Below are positions 1 through 7,971 of a stretch of DNA of 64,000 nt, in pieces. Where the stretch lies: NCBI GenBank assembly GCA_024515975.1, contig JAMSKV010000006.1:145383-209382 (forward strand), in the 5' to 3' direction. The number at the start of each line of letters is the position of its first letter. Positions within the stretch are counted from its first letter, which is position 1. The notes under the pieces are model-generated. The model had not been told where the DNA came from, did no database searches, and worked only from the letters and a program-made list of their open reading frames with translations. Source of the stretch: Endosaccharibacter trunci (GTDB lineage: Bacteria > Pseudomonadota > Alphaproteobacteria > Acetobacterales > Acetobacteraceae). Both the position numbers and the translations under genes were made by a program.

Positions 1-211
1 CGTGGACATGATGCTCACCGAGGCGGAGATCGCCGCGCGCCGGCAGGCGTTCGACCAGGCCGGCGGTTATCGCTACCCGGCGCACCAGACGCCCTGGCAG
101 CAGCTTCAGCGCGCCGTGGTCGGACAGCTCGAGACCGGTGCGGTGCTCGAACCCGCGGTGGCGTTCCAGCGGATCAGCCAGACCAAGGGGCTGCCGCGTG
201 ACAGCCATTAA
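1..211 (+). CDS. C-terminal end of an IlvD/Edd-family sugar-acid dehydratase (partial)
   Basis: Only the last 70 or so codons lie in the window; the gene begins upstream. The end of the protein, with LQRAVVGQLETGAVLEPAV followed by QRISQTKGLPRDSH, is typical of the C-terminus of IlvD/Edd-family [Fe-S] dehydratases that act on L-arabinonate or D-xylonate. These enzymes turn the aldonate into a 2-keto-3-deoxy acid in the non-phosphorylating (Weimberg-type) pentose pathway. The araFGH importer starts 98 bases downstream on the same strand, so L-arabinonate dehydratase is the best guess. With so little of the protein visible, another substrate (xylonate, or dihydroxyisovalerate for ilvD itself) cannot be excluded. 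Confidence 0.7.
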   Translation, partial: VDMMLTEAEIAARRQAFDQAGGYRYPAHQTPWQQLQRAVVGQLETGAVLEPAVAFQRISQTKGLPRDSH

Positions 212-238
212 ATCAGCTTGATTGCGAAGACGGGCTAT

Positions 239-266
239 TTGTCCGACAAGTTTTTCGCGCTAGAAC
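239..266 (+). promoter_or_regulatory. Probable araFGH promoter with overlapping palindromic operator
   Basis: TTGTCC at 239-244 and TAGAAC at 261-266 are separated by 16 bases, a plausible sigma-70 promoter for the importer genes. The -35 element lies inside the perfect palindrome TTGTC-C-GACAA (239-249), so a dimeric regulator bound there would block it. I found no second copy of this 11-mer in an intergenic region of the window. The regulator is unknown; the GntR gene downstream of araH is one candidate. Confidence 0.45.
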
Positions 267-309
267 GGTGCCAACGCGGCGACAAACAGCCGCTACCGGG
301 AGGACCACC

Positions 310-1317
310 ATGATCACCAGCAGACGCCGCCTTCTGCAGATTTCCTCGCTTGGCGCAGCCGGCGCCCTGGCCGGCGGGTTCATCGGCCGAGGGGCCGCGG
401 CCGCAGCCCCGGTCAAGATCGGCTTCATCGTGAAGATGCCCGAGCAGGCCTGGTTCATCAACGAACAGAAGGCCGCCACCGAAGCCGGGCAGAAGGACAA
501 TTTCATTGTCGTGAATCTCGCCGGCACCGACGGCTCGGCGGTGATGAGCGCGATCGACAACCTGAACGCCCAGGGCGCCAAGGGCTTCGTGATCTGTCCG
601 CCGGACGTGCGTCTCGGCACCGCGATCTACAACCGCGCCAAGGCCGACAACATGAAGGTCGTGACCGTGGACGACCAGTTCGTCGGCCCGGACGGCAAGC
701 CGATGACGGAGGTGCCGCATCTGGGCATGTCCGGCTACAAGATCGGCCAGCAGGTGGGCGAGGCCATCGCCGCCGAGATGAAGAAGCGCGGCTGGAAGCC
801 GGAAGAGGTCGCCGCCTGCCGCATCACCGACGAGGAGCTGCCGACCGCCCGCGAGCGCGTTGCCGGCGCCACCGATGCGCTGCTGAAGGCGGGCTTCATC
901 AAGGCCAACATCTTCGACGCACCGCAGCGGACTACCGACACGGAAGGCGCCAACATCGCCGCGAGCCCGGTCTTCGCCCGCCACAGCAACTTCAAGAAGT
1001 GGGTGATCTACGCGCTGAACGAGGAAAGCGTTCTGGGCGGCGTGCGTGCGGCCGAGCAGTTCCATCTGGGCGCGAACGACGTGATCGGCGTCGGCATCAA
1101 CGGCACGGGCGCCGCCTTCGCCGAGTTCAGCAAGCCGCAACCAACCGGCTTCTTCGGCACCATCGCCGTGAGCTCGGCGCTGCATGGCCGGCAGAGCGCC
1201 GAGAACCTCGTGAACTGGATCCGCACCGGCACGCGTCCGCCGGCCGACACCCAGACCACCGGCGTGCTGATGACGCGCGACAACTGGCAGCAGGTGAAGG
1301 CCCAGCTCGGCTCATGA
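310..1317 (+). CDS. araF: L-arabinose ABC transporter, periplasmic binding protein AraF
   Basis: This is the periplasmic substrate-binding subunit of a high-affinity L-arabinose importer. The 335-residue protein starts at 310, where GGGAGGACCACC gives a good ribosome site. It has a Tat-like leader ([20 protein letters not shown]) before mature residues beginning near [10 protein letters not shown]. The body follows AraF closely: the [11 protein letters not shown] segment, [11 protein letters not shown], the [12 protein letters not shown] hinge segment, and [10 protein letters not shown] followed by [10 protein letters not shown]. The length matches the family, although a twin-arginine leader is unusual for AraF. 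Its stop overlaps the start of araG (ATGA), so the subunits are translationally coupled. Ribose- or galactose-type family 1 binding proteins are less similar. Confidence 0.88.
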   Translation: MITSRRRLLQISSLGAAGALAGGFIGRGAAAAAPVKIGFIVKMPEQAWFINEQKAATEAGQKDNFIVVNLAGTDGSAVMSAIDNLNAQGAKGFVICPPDVRLGTAIYNRAKADNMKVVTVDDQFVGPDGKPMTEVPHLGMSGYKIGQQVGEAIAAEMKKRGWKPEEVAACRITDEELPTARERVAGATDALLKAGFIKANIFDAPQRTTDTEGANIAASPVFARHSNFKKWVIYALNEESVLGGVRAAEQFHLGANDVIGVGINGTGAAFAEFSKPQPTGFFGTIAVSSALHGRQSAENLVNWIRTGTRPPADTQTTGVLMTRDNWQQVKAQLGS

Positions 1318-2837
1318 GCGAGGCAGCGGCGGCCCGTTTCGACTCTCCGGAGAGCCCGCCGCTGCTGGCCCTTTCCGGGATTGTCGTCGAGTTTCCGGGC
1401 GTGAAGGCCTTGCGCGGCGTTGATCTCGACGTCCGGGCCGGCTCCGTGCATGGGTTGATGGGCGAGAACGGCGCCGGAAAGAGCACCCTGCTCAAGGTGA
1501 TGAGCGGCGTGAACATCCCCCGTTCCGGCACCATCCGCGTGGATGGGCAGGAGCTGTCCTTCCGCGGCGCGGCCGATGCGCTGGAAGCCGGGATCGCCAT
1601 CATCTACCAGGAACTGCATCTGGTTCCGGGACTGAGCGCCGCCGAGAACCTGATGCTAGGCCAGCTGCCCAGCCGCATGGGGCTGATCGACCGCAAGGCC
1701 CTGCGCGCGCGGGCGGAGGCGGTCCTGCGCGATCTGGGCGAGGATATCGACCCGTCCACCCCCGTGGGCCGTTTGTCGATCGGCCAGCGACAGATGGTGG
1801 AGATCGGCAAGGCGCTGCTGCGCGAAGCCCGCATCATCGCATTCGACGAGCCGACCTCGTCCTTGTCGGCGCGCGAGGTCGAGAACCTGAAGCGCATCGT
1901 CCGCCGCCTGCGGGACGAGGGCCGGGCGATCGTCTACGTGACCCATCGCATGGCCGAGCTGTTCGAGCTGTGCGACGCCGTCACCGTGTTTCGCGACGGC
2001 GCCCGGGTGGCGCATCATCCGACCATGGAGACGGTGACGCAGGACCGTCTCGTGACCGAGATGGTCGGCCGTGCGATCGAGGACATCTATGGCTGGTCGC
2101 CGCGCCCCGTGGGCGAGGTGGTGGCGGCGATCGACGGCCTGACCGGCCCCGGCCTGCGCGCGCCGGTCTCGTTCAACGTGCGGGCCGGAGAGATCGTCGG
2201 CTTCTTCGGTCTCGTGGGCGCCGGGCGCACCGAGCTGATGCGTCTGCTCTGCGGCACCGAGCGGGCAACCGGCGGCAGCGTGACGCTGCGGGGCAAGGCG
2301 CTGCGCATGGGCTCGCCGCGCCGGGCGATCGAGGCCGGCATCGCCATGTGTCCGGAGGATCGCAAGCGCGAGGGGATCTTCCCGATCGCTTCGGTGAACG
2401 ACAACATCAACATCAGCGTTCGACGGCGCTATGCTCGCGCCGGTCTGGTGGATTTCGCGCGCGAGAAGCAGAACGCGATCCGCGCCATACGCGACCTGGA
2501 CGTGCGCACCGCCAGTGGCGAAACCCAGATCCGCACCCTGTCGGGCGGCAACCAGCAGAAGGCGATCCTGGGTCGCTGGCTGTCGGAGAAGATCGAGCTG
2601 TTCGTTCTGGACGAGCCGACGCGCGGCATCGATGTCGGCGCGCGGGCGCAGATCTACAAGATTCTCTACGACCTGGCCGAGAAAGGCATCGGCGTGATCG
2701 TGGTGTCGAGCGATCTGCCCGAAGTCAGCTCGATCTGCGACCGCGTCCTGGTGATGGCGGATGGGCGTCTCACCGCCGACGTGCCGCGCGACGAGATCAC
2801 CCCCGAGCGTCTGCTCGGCCACGCCCTGCCGCAATAG
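1314..2837 (+). CDS. araG: L-arabinose ABC transporter, tandem ATPase AraG
   Basis: This is the energising subunit of the arabinose importer, a 507-residue protein with two fused nucleotide-binding domains as in AraG/RbsA/MglA. The first domain has Walker [10 protein letters not shown] (about residues 50-58), a signature loop LSIGQRQM and Walker [13 protein letters not shown]. The second has the degenerate P-loop [10 protein letters not shown] normal for this group, a good signature LSGGNQQK and Walker [13 protein letters not shown]. The start at 1314 overlaps the araF stop. A 143-base gap containing tandem repeats separates it from araH. The araG assignment rests on the AraF-like binding protein; the ATPase alone would only say CUT2 sugar importer. 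Confidence 0.88.
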   Translation: MSEAAAARFDSPESPPLLALSGIVVEFPGVKALRGVDLDVRAGSVHGLMGENGAGKSTLLKVMSGVNIPRSGTIRVDGQELSFRGAADALEAGIAIIYQELHLVPGLSAAENLMLGQLPSRMGLIDRKALRARAEAVLRDLGEDIDPSTPVGRLSIGQRQMVEIGKALLREARIIAFDEPTSSLSAREVENLKRIVRRLRDEGRAIVYVTHRMAELFELCDAVTVFRDGARVAHHPTMETVTQDRLVTEMVGRAIEDIYGWSPRPVGEVVAAIDGLTGPGLRAPVSFNVRAGEIVGFFGLVGAGRTELMRLLCGTERATGGSVTLRGKALRMGSPRRAIEAGIAMCPEDRKREGIFPIASVNDNINISVRRRYARAGLVDFAREKQNAIRAIRDLDVRTASGETQIRTLSGGNQQKAILGRWLSEKIELFVLDEPTRGIDVGARAQIYKILYDLAEKGIGVIVVSSDLPEVSSICDRVLVMADGRLTADVPRDEITPERLLGHALPQ

Positions 2838-2895
2838 CGGCGCCCGGGCCGAGCCGTCCCTCGAGGGCGGCATAGCTTTCGCGCCGGCTGTTCGG

Positions 2896-2980
2896 CCGGC
2901 GCACCGAACCGAAACGGCCTTAGGGCCGGCTGATCGAACCGAGACCGGCCTCGCGCCGGCACATCGAACCGAGTGACGCC
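2896..2980 (+). repeat. Three tandem 30-bp repeats between araG and araH
   Basis: Two full imperfect units (2896-2925 and 2926-2955) and a shortened third (2956-2980) share the pattern CCGGC-N3-TCGAACCGA or close variants, with ACGGCC/ACCGGCC following. A further partial match (GCGCCGGCTGTTCGG) precedes them. The array ends directly at the araH start codon, so it forms the untranslated leader of araH within the operon and can fold through its GGCCGGC/GCCGGC blocks. Confidence 0.7.
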
Positions 2981-3979
2981 ATGCAAGCCAGCCTTTCCGA
3001 GGCCCCCGCCGCTCCCCGAACCGGCTCCACCGCCCGCACCGTTCGCCGGCTGGTGCAGCAATCGGGCATCGTGATCGTGTTCCTGATCATGCTCGTGGTG
3101 CTGGCGGCGCTGGTGCCGGACTTCACCTCGAGCGGCAACATCACCGGCCTTCTGCTCAGCGTGACGCTGACCGGCACCATCGCCGCCAGTATGATGATGG
3201 TGCTGGCGCTGGGCGAGGTGGACCTCTCCATCGGCTCCATCGTCGCCTTTTCCGGCGTGGTCGGATCGGTCGCGGCCAATGCGCTCGGGGCGCCGCTCGG
3301 CATTCTGTGCGGCGTTCTGGCCGGCGGTGCGATCGGCTTGTTCAACGGTCTCGTGGTGGCGGGCTTCGGCATCAACTCGCTGATCGCCACGCTGGCGACC
3401 ATGGAGGCGGTGCGCGGCCTGGCCTACATCTCCTCCGGCGGCGATGCGGTGGCGATCCTGGCGCCGTCCTTCTTCGGCCTGTCCGGGGCGAGCTTTCTCG
3501 GCATGACCACCCCGGTCTGGGTGATGTTCGCGAGCTTCGTGGTGCTGGGCTTCGTTCTCAACCGCACGGTGTTCGGCCGCGACGTGCTGGCGATCGGCGG
3601 CAATGTCGAGGCGGCGCGCCTGGCGGGCATTCCCGTCACCCGGATCCGGGTCGCGGTGTTCGTTCTGCAGGGGCTTCTGGCAGGGCTGGCGGGCGTCCTG
3701 CTCACTTCGCGCATGGGGCTGGGCGATCCGAAGACCTCGATCGGCTTGGAACTGGCCGTGATCTCCGCCTGCGTACTGGGCGGCGTGTCGCTCTCCGGCG
3801 GCATCGCCACCATCTCCGGCGTAGTGGTGGGCGTCCTGATCATGGGCTGCGTGCAGGATGCGATGGGCCTGCTGAACGTGCCGGCCTTCTACCAGTATCT
3901 GGTGCGCGGCGGCATCCTGCTGCTGGCGGTGATGTTCGATCGGTGGAAGACGGGCCGCAAGGCCTCGGTGCTTCGTTGA
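2981..3979 (+). CDS. araH: L-arabinose ABC transporter, permease AraH
   Basis: This is the inner-membrane permease of the arabinose importer. The 332-residue protein has about nine or ten hydrophobic segments, beginning at residues 31-50 (IVIVFLIMLVVLAALVP) and ending at VRGGILLLAVMF. It carries the CUT2 permease pattern GEVDLSIGSIVAFSGVV in the first third and the conserved GGNVEAARLAGI and VLGGVSLSGGIATISGVVVG segments. It is third in the araFGH order, which is the usual order for this operon. Substrate is inferred from araF. Confidence 0.88.
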   Translation: MQASLSEAPAAPRTGSTARTVRRLVQQSGIVIVFLIMLVVLAALVPDFTSSGNITGLLLSVTLTGTIAASMMMVLALGEVDLSIGSIVAFSGVVGSVAANALGAPLGILCGVLAGGAIGLFNGLVVAGFGINSLIATLATMEAVRGLAYISSGGDAVAILAPSFFGLSGASFLGMTTPVWVMFASFVVLGFVLNRTVFGRDVLAIGGNVEAARLAGIPVTRIRVAVFVLQGLLAGLAGVLLTSRMGLGDPKTSIGLELAVISACVLGGVSLSGGIATISGVVVGVLIMGCVQDAMGLLNVPAFYQYLVRGGILLLAVMFDRWKTGRKASVLR

Positions 3980-4055
3980 CGGGGGCTGTCGGGTAGAACC
4001 AGCGACATCGTAGCGGTGCCTGCGGCGTCTTTCTATGTCAGACTGGACCATCGGT

Positions 4056-4065
4056 TGACCGGTCA
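4056..4065. promoter_or_regulatory. Palindrome TGACCGGTCA just upstream of the GntR gene
   Basis: A perfect 10-base palindrome sits eight bases before the start codon and abuts the ribosome site AGAGGT. The position suits an autoregulatory operator that would also hinder initiation. No experiment or second copy supports this. Confidence 0.35.
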
Positions 4066-4073
4066 GAGGTAAG

Positions 4074-4769
4074 ATGTCTCGGATTTTGACGCAGTACGAA
4101 GATCCGGGCGCCGTGCTGGAAATCCGCACCCTCGCGGAGCGTGTGCATGATCTGGTGCGCGATCGAATCCTCTCTGGCGGCATCGCCGCCGGAGAGCCGA
4201 TCCGGCAGGACACGCTGGCAGCCGAGTTCGGAATCAGCAAGATCCCGCTGCGCGAGGCGCTGGTGCGGCTGGAGCAGGGCGGACTGGTGCGCTCGCAGGC
4301 GCATCGCGGCTACGTGGTGGCGGCCCTGTCGATGACCGAAGCGGAGGAGGTGTTCGCGCTTCGCCTCCAGCTCGAGCCCGCGGCCATCGCGCGCGGCAGC
4401 CGGATCGCCGATGCCGCCGCCCATCGCGCCGCGCGCACCATGCTGATGTCGCTGGACGACAGCATCCATGCCGGTTCAGAGGATCAGGGCCGGCTGAACC
4501 GCCTGTTCCACATGCTCCTGATGCAGCCGGGCGCCGGACCGCTCACAAGGAGCTTCCTGGAACAGCTCCACACCCTCTCGGAGCGCTACACCCGGCTGCA
4601 TCTCCTCCAGACCGGTCGCGAGAGCCGCGCCTGCGAGGAGCATCGCGAGATGCTTGATCTGTGGATCGCGGGCGAGGCGGACGCGCTGGAAGCGCTGACC
4701 CGGAAGCATATTCTCGACACGCTGGCCGATCTGCGCTCGGAACTGTCGGAGGCCGGCAATCCGGACTGA
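4074..4769 (+). CDS. GntR-family transcriptional regulator with FCD domain
   Basis: This is a 231-residue DNA-binding regulator of the FadR subfamily. The N-terminal winged helix-turn-helix spans about residues 20-82, with the typical DRILSGGIAAGEPIRQDTLA and FGISKIPLREALVRLEQGGLV segments. A helical FCD effector domain follows (residues 90-215), with an LRLQLEPAAIA entry and metal- or acid-binding histidines in HRAARTML and ACEEHREM. FCD regulators usually sense organic acids or sugar acids. It lies 94 bases after araH on the same strand and converges on the TonB receptor gene. It is the only recognisable catabolic regulator in the first 25 kb, so it is the leading candidate for binding the GTATAC palindromes of this locus; that link is inference. 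Confidence 0.88.
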   Translation: MSRILTQYEDPGAVLEIRTLAERVHDLVRDRILSGGIAAGEPIRQDTLAAEFGISKIPLREALVRLEQGGLVRSQAHRGYVVAALSMTEAEEVFALRLQLEPAAIARGSRIADAAAHRAARTMLMSLDDSIHAGSEDQGRLNRLFHMLLMQPGAGPLTRSFLEQLHTLSERYTRLHLLQTGRESRACEEHREMLDLWIAGEADALEALTRKHILDTLADLRSELSEAGNPD

Positions 4770-4803
4770 TGCGGGACCGGAGTCGTGCCGCGAAAGCGTG
4801 AAG

Positions 4804-4828
4804 CCGTCCGGATCGGTGATCCGGACGG
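4804..4828. terminator. Bidirectional stem-loop between convergent genes
   Basis: CCGTCCGGATC and GATCCGGACGG form a perfect 11-base stem with a three-base loop (GGT). It lies between the stops of the GntR gene and the TonB receptor gene. There is no U-tract, so the hairpin itself is sure but intrinsic termination is inferred. Confidence 0.65.
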
Positions 4829-4842
4829 GACGGGATGGTGGA

Positions 4843-7719
4843 TCAGAATCGGGCGGTCAGGTCCATGAACACGAACCGGCCGATCATCTCCGAGGCGTAG
4901 AGACTGTTTTCGGTGTTGATGCCGGTGCCCGGCACGAAGGGCGGCCGCTTGTCGAGCAGATTGTTGACGCCGGCCTGGAGGTTCCAGCGGCCGAAGCGGT
5001 AAGCCGCGGTGACGTCGTGCGAGAAGATGCCCGGCACGCTGCAGAAGGAGTATTGCTTGCAGGAAAGATCGTTGGTGCCGTCGTTGAGCGTCATGCCCGC
5101 GGTGTAGTTCAGCATGTAGGTCAGGGCGAAGTTGCGATGCGTCCAGGTGGCGGAGGCGTAGTCGCGCAGGCGAGGGTTGCCGTATCCGCTCTGGTAGATC
5201 GCGCGGCCGATATAGTTGACCCACGGACCGCCGGGATAGTTCTGCTCGGTGTAGCCGATCAACTGTTGCAGGTTATTGTCGAGCAGCAGCGTGTCATGCG
5301 CGCCGAGGCGGACGCGATAGTGAAGGTCGATATCGAGGCCGCTGGTGCGCAGTCCGCCCAGGTTCATGTTGGTGGTATTGACCTGGGTGAGCTGTCCGGA
5401 GGTGGAGCGTGCGGCGATATCGCTGCAATAGGCCAGGTTCTGGCCGGTATAGCACTGGTCGAGGATATACTGGCCGGGCAGCGTGCCGATCAGGTTCGAA
5501 ATCTTATAGTGCCAGTATTCGATGTCGAGTTCGAGCCCTGGCGTCCAGCGCGGGGTGAGCACGGTGCCGATCGTGTAGGTGCGGCCGATCTCGGGCTGAA
5601 GGCTCGGGTTGCCGCCGACGAGCTGGGGAATGGTGCCGGTGTTGGCATTGGTGAAGGTGGCGGTGTTGATGCCTTGCGCGGCACAGCGTGCCTGCACGTT
5701 GCCGGCGTACTGGCCATAGGAACTGACCGCCTCGCAGGGATCGGTGCCGCCGTAATAGCCGATGCCCCGGCCGGCATAGAGTTCCGAGATGGCGGGCGCG
5801 CGGAACGACGTGCCGAGCGTGCCGCGGAAGCGGATGTCGCGGGTTACCGCCCAGTTGATCGAACCTTTCCAGTTATAGGCATTGCCGAAGGTATTGTAGT
5901 TCGACCAGCGGCCTTGTCCGTCCACGGTCAGGTCGCGTGCGAACGGCACGTCATGCAGAAGTTGCAGCCTGCCTTCGATATAGGCTTCCGTCGTATCGTA
6001 GCCGCCGCCGGTATAGGAGGCGCCGCCGCCGAGCTCACCGACTTCCGCGACCGGGTCGGGTGAATAGTTCGCCTGTTCGCTCCTGTGCTCGAGGCCCATG
6101 GCGAGGCCGAACGCACCACCATGCGCCCAGGGTAGATGGGCGACTTCGCTGTTGTCGACGCGCAGATTGAAATCGCGCATCTGATACGAGTCGTGGTCCA
6201 CCTGGTTATAGCGCTGATAGGCCGCATCCTGCAGGTTGAGGGGCGCGAACGGGTTGGTCAGGTTGCAGCCCACGGATTGCTGGCAGACTGCAGGATTGTA
6301 GACCACGGCGCTGCCGGGGTTGGTGGGATCGACCTGCTGCACCCCAAGTTGGCGCAGAGCGTTGCCGTAATCGACCATGTTGTCGGTTGTGAACTCGCCC
6401 CGGCTCAGGCCGTAGGTGTAGGATGCATCGTAGTTCCAGTGACCGACGATGCGGCCCCTCACGCCGCCGAGAATTTGGGTGGTATCGAAACTTTCCTTGT
6501 ATTCGCGAGGTCCGACCTCGACCGCACGCTTGTAGAGATCGACGTCCTCGCCCCAGATATTGTAGGGGTTTCCGGCCGGCAGCACGTAGGCTGACGGCAG
6601 GGTGGATGGAGTGGACGAGCCTTCCACGCCGAGCGGCGCCAGCTGGTTCGCGGCGGTCTGGTGCGTGTAGCGCACGTCGCCGTAGATCTGCGCGTGGTCG
6701 TTCACATCGAAATGGCCATCGGCGCTCAGATTGGATTCCTGAAGTTCATTGGTCAGGCTTTGATAGTTGTAGTAAGGGAAGTTGTCGGACGGTCCTTTAT
6801 CGTGAAAGCCGTTTGGGCCGCCGCCGGTGCCGTTGCTGACCAGATCGAAATTGCCGTTTGGATCGATCACGCGCGTGTTGCCGGTCAGTCCGCTGCCGAA
6901 ACTGGGCTGCTGGCCGATCAATGTGTTGGACAGCCAGGGGCGCGCCGCCCAGGGGCGATCCTTCTGCATGATCCCGTCCGTGACCTGGTATTGTCCGAAC
7001 AGGGTGATGTTGCCGCGACCCTGCGCGAAATCCATGCCCTTGTAGGCCGAGAGCTTGCCGGTCTTGCCATCCCAAACATCCGTGGTGCCGCCGCGTAGAT
7101 CAATGCCGGCGCCGTTGATGTCGTGCTTCAGCTTGATGTTGATTACGCCGGAAACGGCATCCGCACCGTAGAGCTCGGAGCCGCCATCCTTGAGAATCTC
7201 GATGGACGCCACCTGATCGATCGGAATCGCGTTCAGATTGACGCATGAGCCGCCATTGCCGAAGGTCTGCACCTGGCGCTTGCCGTCGATCAGGACCAGC
7301 ACGCGGTTGATGCCGAGATTGCGGATGTCGGTGCAGGCGATGCCATCGCCGCCGTTCGGTACCGTGTTCTGCTGTGCTTGCGAGCCCACCGACGGCAGGC
7401 GTTGCAGATAGTCGCCGATGGTAACGGCCGAGGTCTGCTGGATCTGTTTCGCGGTGATGATCTGTACGGGATTGGCGTTCTGGTTTGCCGCCTGACTGAG
7501 CGCGGAACCGACCACCGTTACGGTTTCGGCATTGCTCGCCTTGCTTTTCGATGTGCCGAGCAGTTTCGCCGTCTTGGCATTGCCGGTGTCGCCCGCGACA
7601 GAGCTGGGGGCGGACGTCGTCGTGGTCTGCGGAACGGTTTGCGCTTCTGCCAGGACCGGACAGGCCAGAGCCGAAACGACCGCAGCCTGTGCGAGGTGTA
7701 GCCGAGTCTTTTTGGCCAT
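4843..7719 (-). CDS. TonB-dependent outer-membrane receptor
   Basis: This is a 958-residue outer-membrane gated channel driven by TonB. A signal peptide (residues 1-27, ending in LAEAQ) is followed by a Thr/Ser-rich stretch, a TonB-box-like AETVTVVGS (about 64-72), a plug domain (NPVQIITAKQIQQ to LYGADAVSGVINIKLK) and a long beta-barrel that ends in Phe (FMDLTARF). It lacks an STN signalling domain, so it is a transporter and not a transducer. It has its own 252-base upstream region with a GTATAC palindrome shared with two other promoters here. With an exported arabinofuranosidase next door, its cargo is probably an arabinose-bearing oligosaccharide or glycopeptide. That is contextual inference; a siderophore is less likely because no iron genes are nearby. 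Confidence 0.88.
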   Translation of the reverse strand: MAKKTRLHLAQAAVVSALACPVLAEAQTVPQTTTTSAPSSVAGDTGNAKTAKLLGTSKSKASNAETVTVVGSALSQAANQNANPVQIITAKQIQQTSAVTIGDYLQRLPSVGSQAQQNTVPNGGDGIACTDIRNLGINRVLVLIDGKRQVQTFGNGGSCVNLNAIPIDQVASIEILKDGGSELYGADAVSGVINIKLKHDINGAGIDLRGGTTDVWDGKTGKLSAYKGMDFAQGRGNITLFGQYQVTDGIMQKDRPWAARPWLSNTLIGQQPSFGSGLTGNTRVIDPNGNFDLVSNGTGGGPNGFHDKGPSDNFPYYNYQSLTNELQESNLSADGHFDVNDHAQIYGDVRYTHQTAANQLAPLGVEGSSTPSTLPSAYVLPAGNPYNIWGEDVDLYKRAVEVGPREYKESFDTTQILGGVRGRIVGHWNYDASYTYGLSRGEFTTDNMVDYGNALRQLGVQQVDPTNPGSAVVYNPAVCQQSVGCNLTNPFAPLNLQDAAYQRYNQVDHDSYQMRDFNLRVDNSEVAHLPWAHGGAFGLAMGLEHRSEQANYSPDPVAEVGELGGGASYTGGGYDTTEAYIEGRLQLLHDVPFARDLTVDGQGRWSNYNTFGNAYNWKGSINWAVTRDIRFRGTLGTSFRAPAISELYAGRGIGYYGGTDPCEAVSSYGQYAGNVQARCAAQGINTATFTNANTGTIPQLVGGNPSLQPEIGRTYTIGTVLTPRWTPGLELDIEYWHYKISNLIGTLPGQYILDQCYTGQNLAYCSDIAARSTSGQLTQVNTTNMNLGGLRTSGLDIDLHYRVRLGAHDTLLLDNNLQQLIGYTEQNYPGGPWVNYIGRAIYQSGYGNPRLRDYASATWTHRNFALTYMLNYTAGMTLNDGTNDLSCKQYSFCSVPGIFSHDVTAAYRFGRWNLQAGVNNLLDKRPPFVPGTGINTENSLYASEMIGRFVFMDLTARF

Positions 7720-7819
7720 CGCGCGTACAACTCCGAGAATGATGCGATCCGACGACGTGCCGTAGCTCGCGTTGAAACAGTTTCGTCATCGTCTCGAAGA
7801 GGGATCAAGCTTATAATAG

Positions 7820-7833
7820 ATATCGTATACCAT
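7820..7833. promoter_or_regulatory. GTATAC operator-like palindrome upstream of the TonB receptor
   Basis: ATATCGTATACCAT lies about 100 bases upstream of the receptor start, next to a TATTATAA stretch (minus strand) that could be a -10 element. It shares the TATCGTATAC half-site with the perfect palindrome at 20498-20511. Operators centred on GTATAC are known for FadR-type GntR regulators such as UxuR/ExuR. Confidence 0.5.
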
Positions 7834-7841
7834 CTGCGGCG

Positions 7842-7865
7842 TTCTGTTGCTTCTGTGCAACAGAA
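7842..7865. repeat. Inverted repeat between the GH127 and TonB receptor genes
   Basis: TTCTGTTGC and GCAACAGAA form a perfect nine-base inverted repeat around six bases. It is 107 bases past the GH127 stop and just upstream of the GTATAC site. It may be a GH127 terminator (without a U-tract) or a second operator for the receptor gene. Confidence 0.5.
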
Positions 7866-7971
7866 ATCGGCCGATGCCAGGCGGATGGCCGCTCTTCGAT
7901 CGCGCGATCGGCTTGCTCGCTGAAGCGACGCAGGCTGCTCCGCGCCAGGAGACTGGCGCGTTTCCTTCCAT

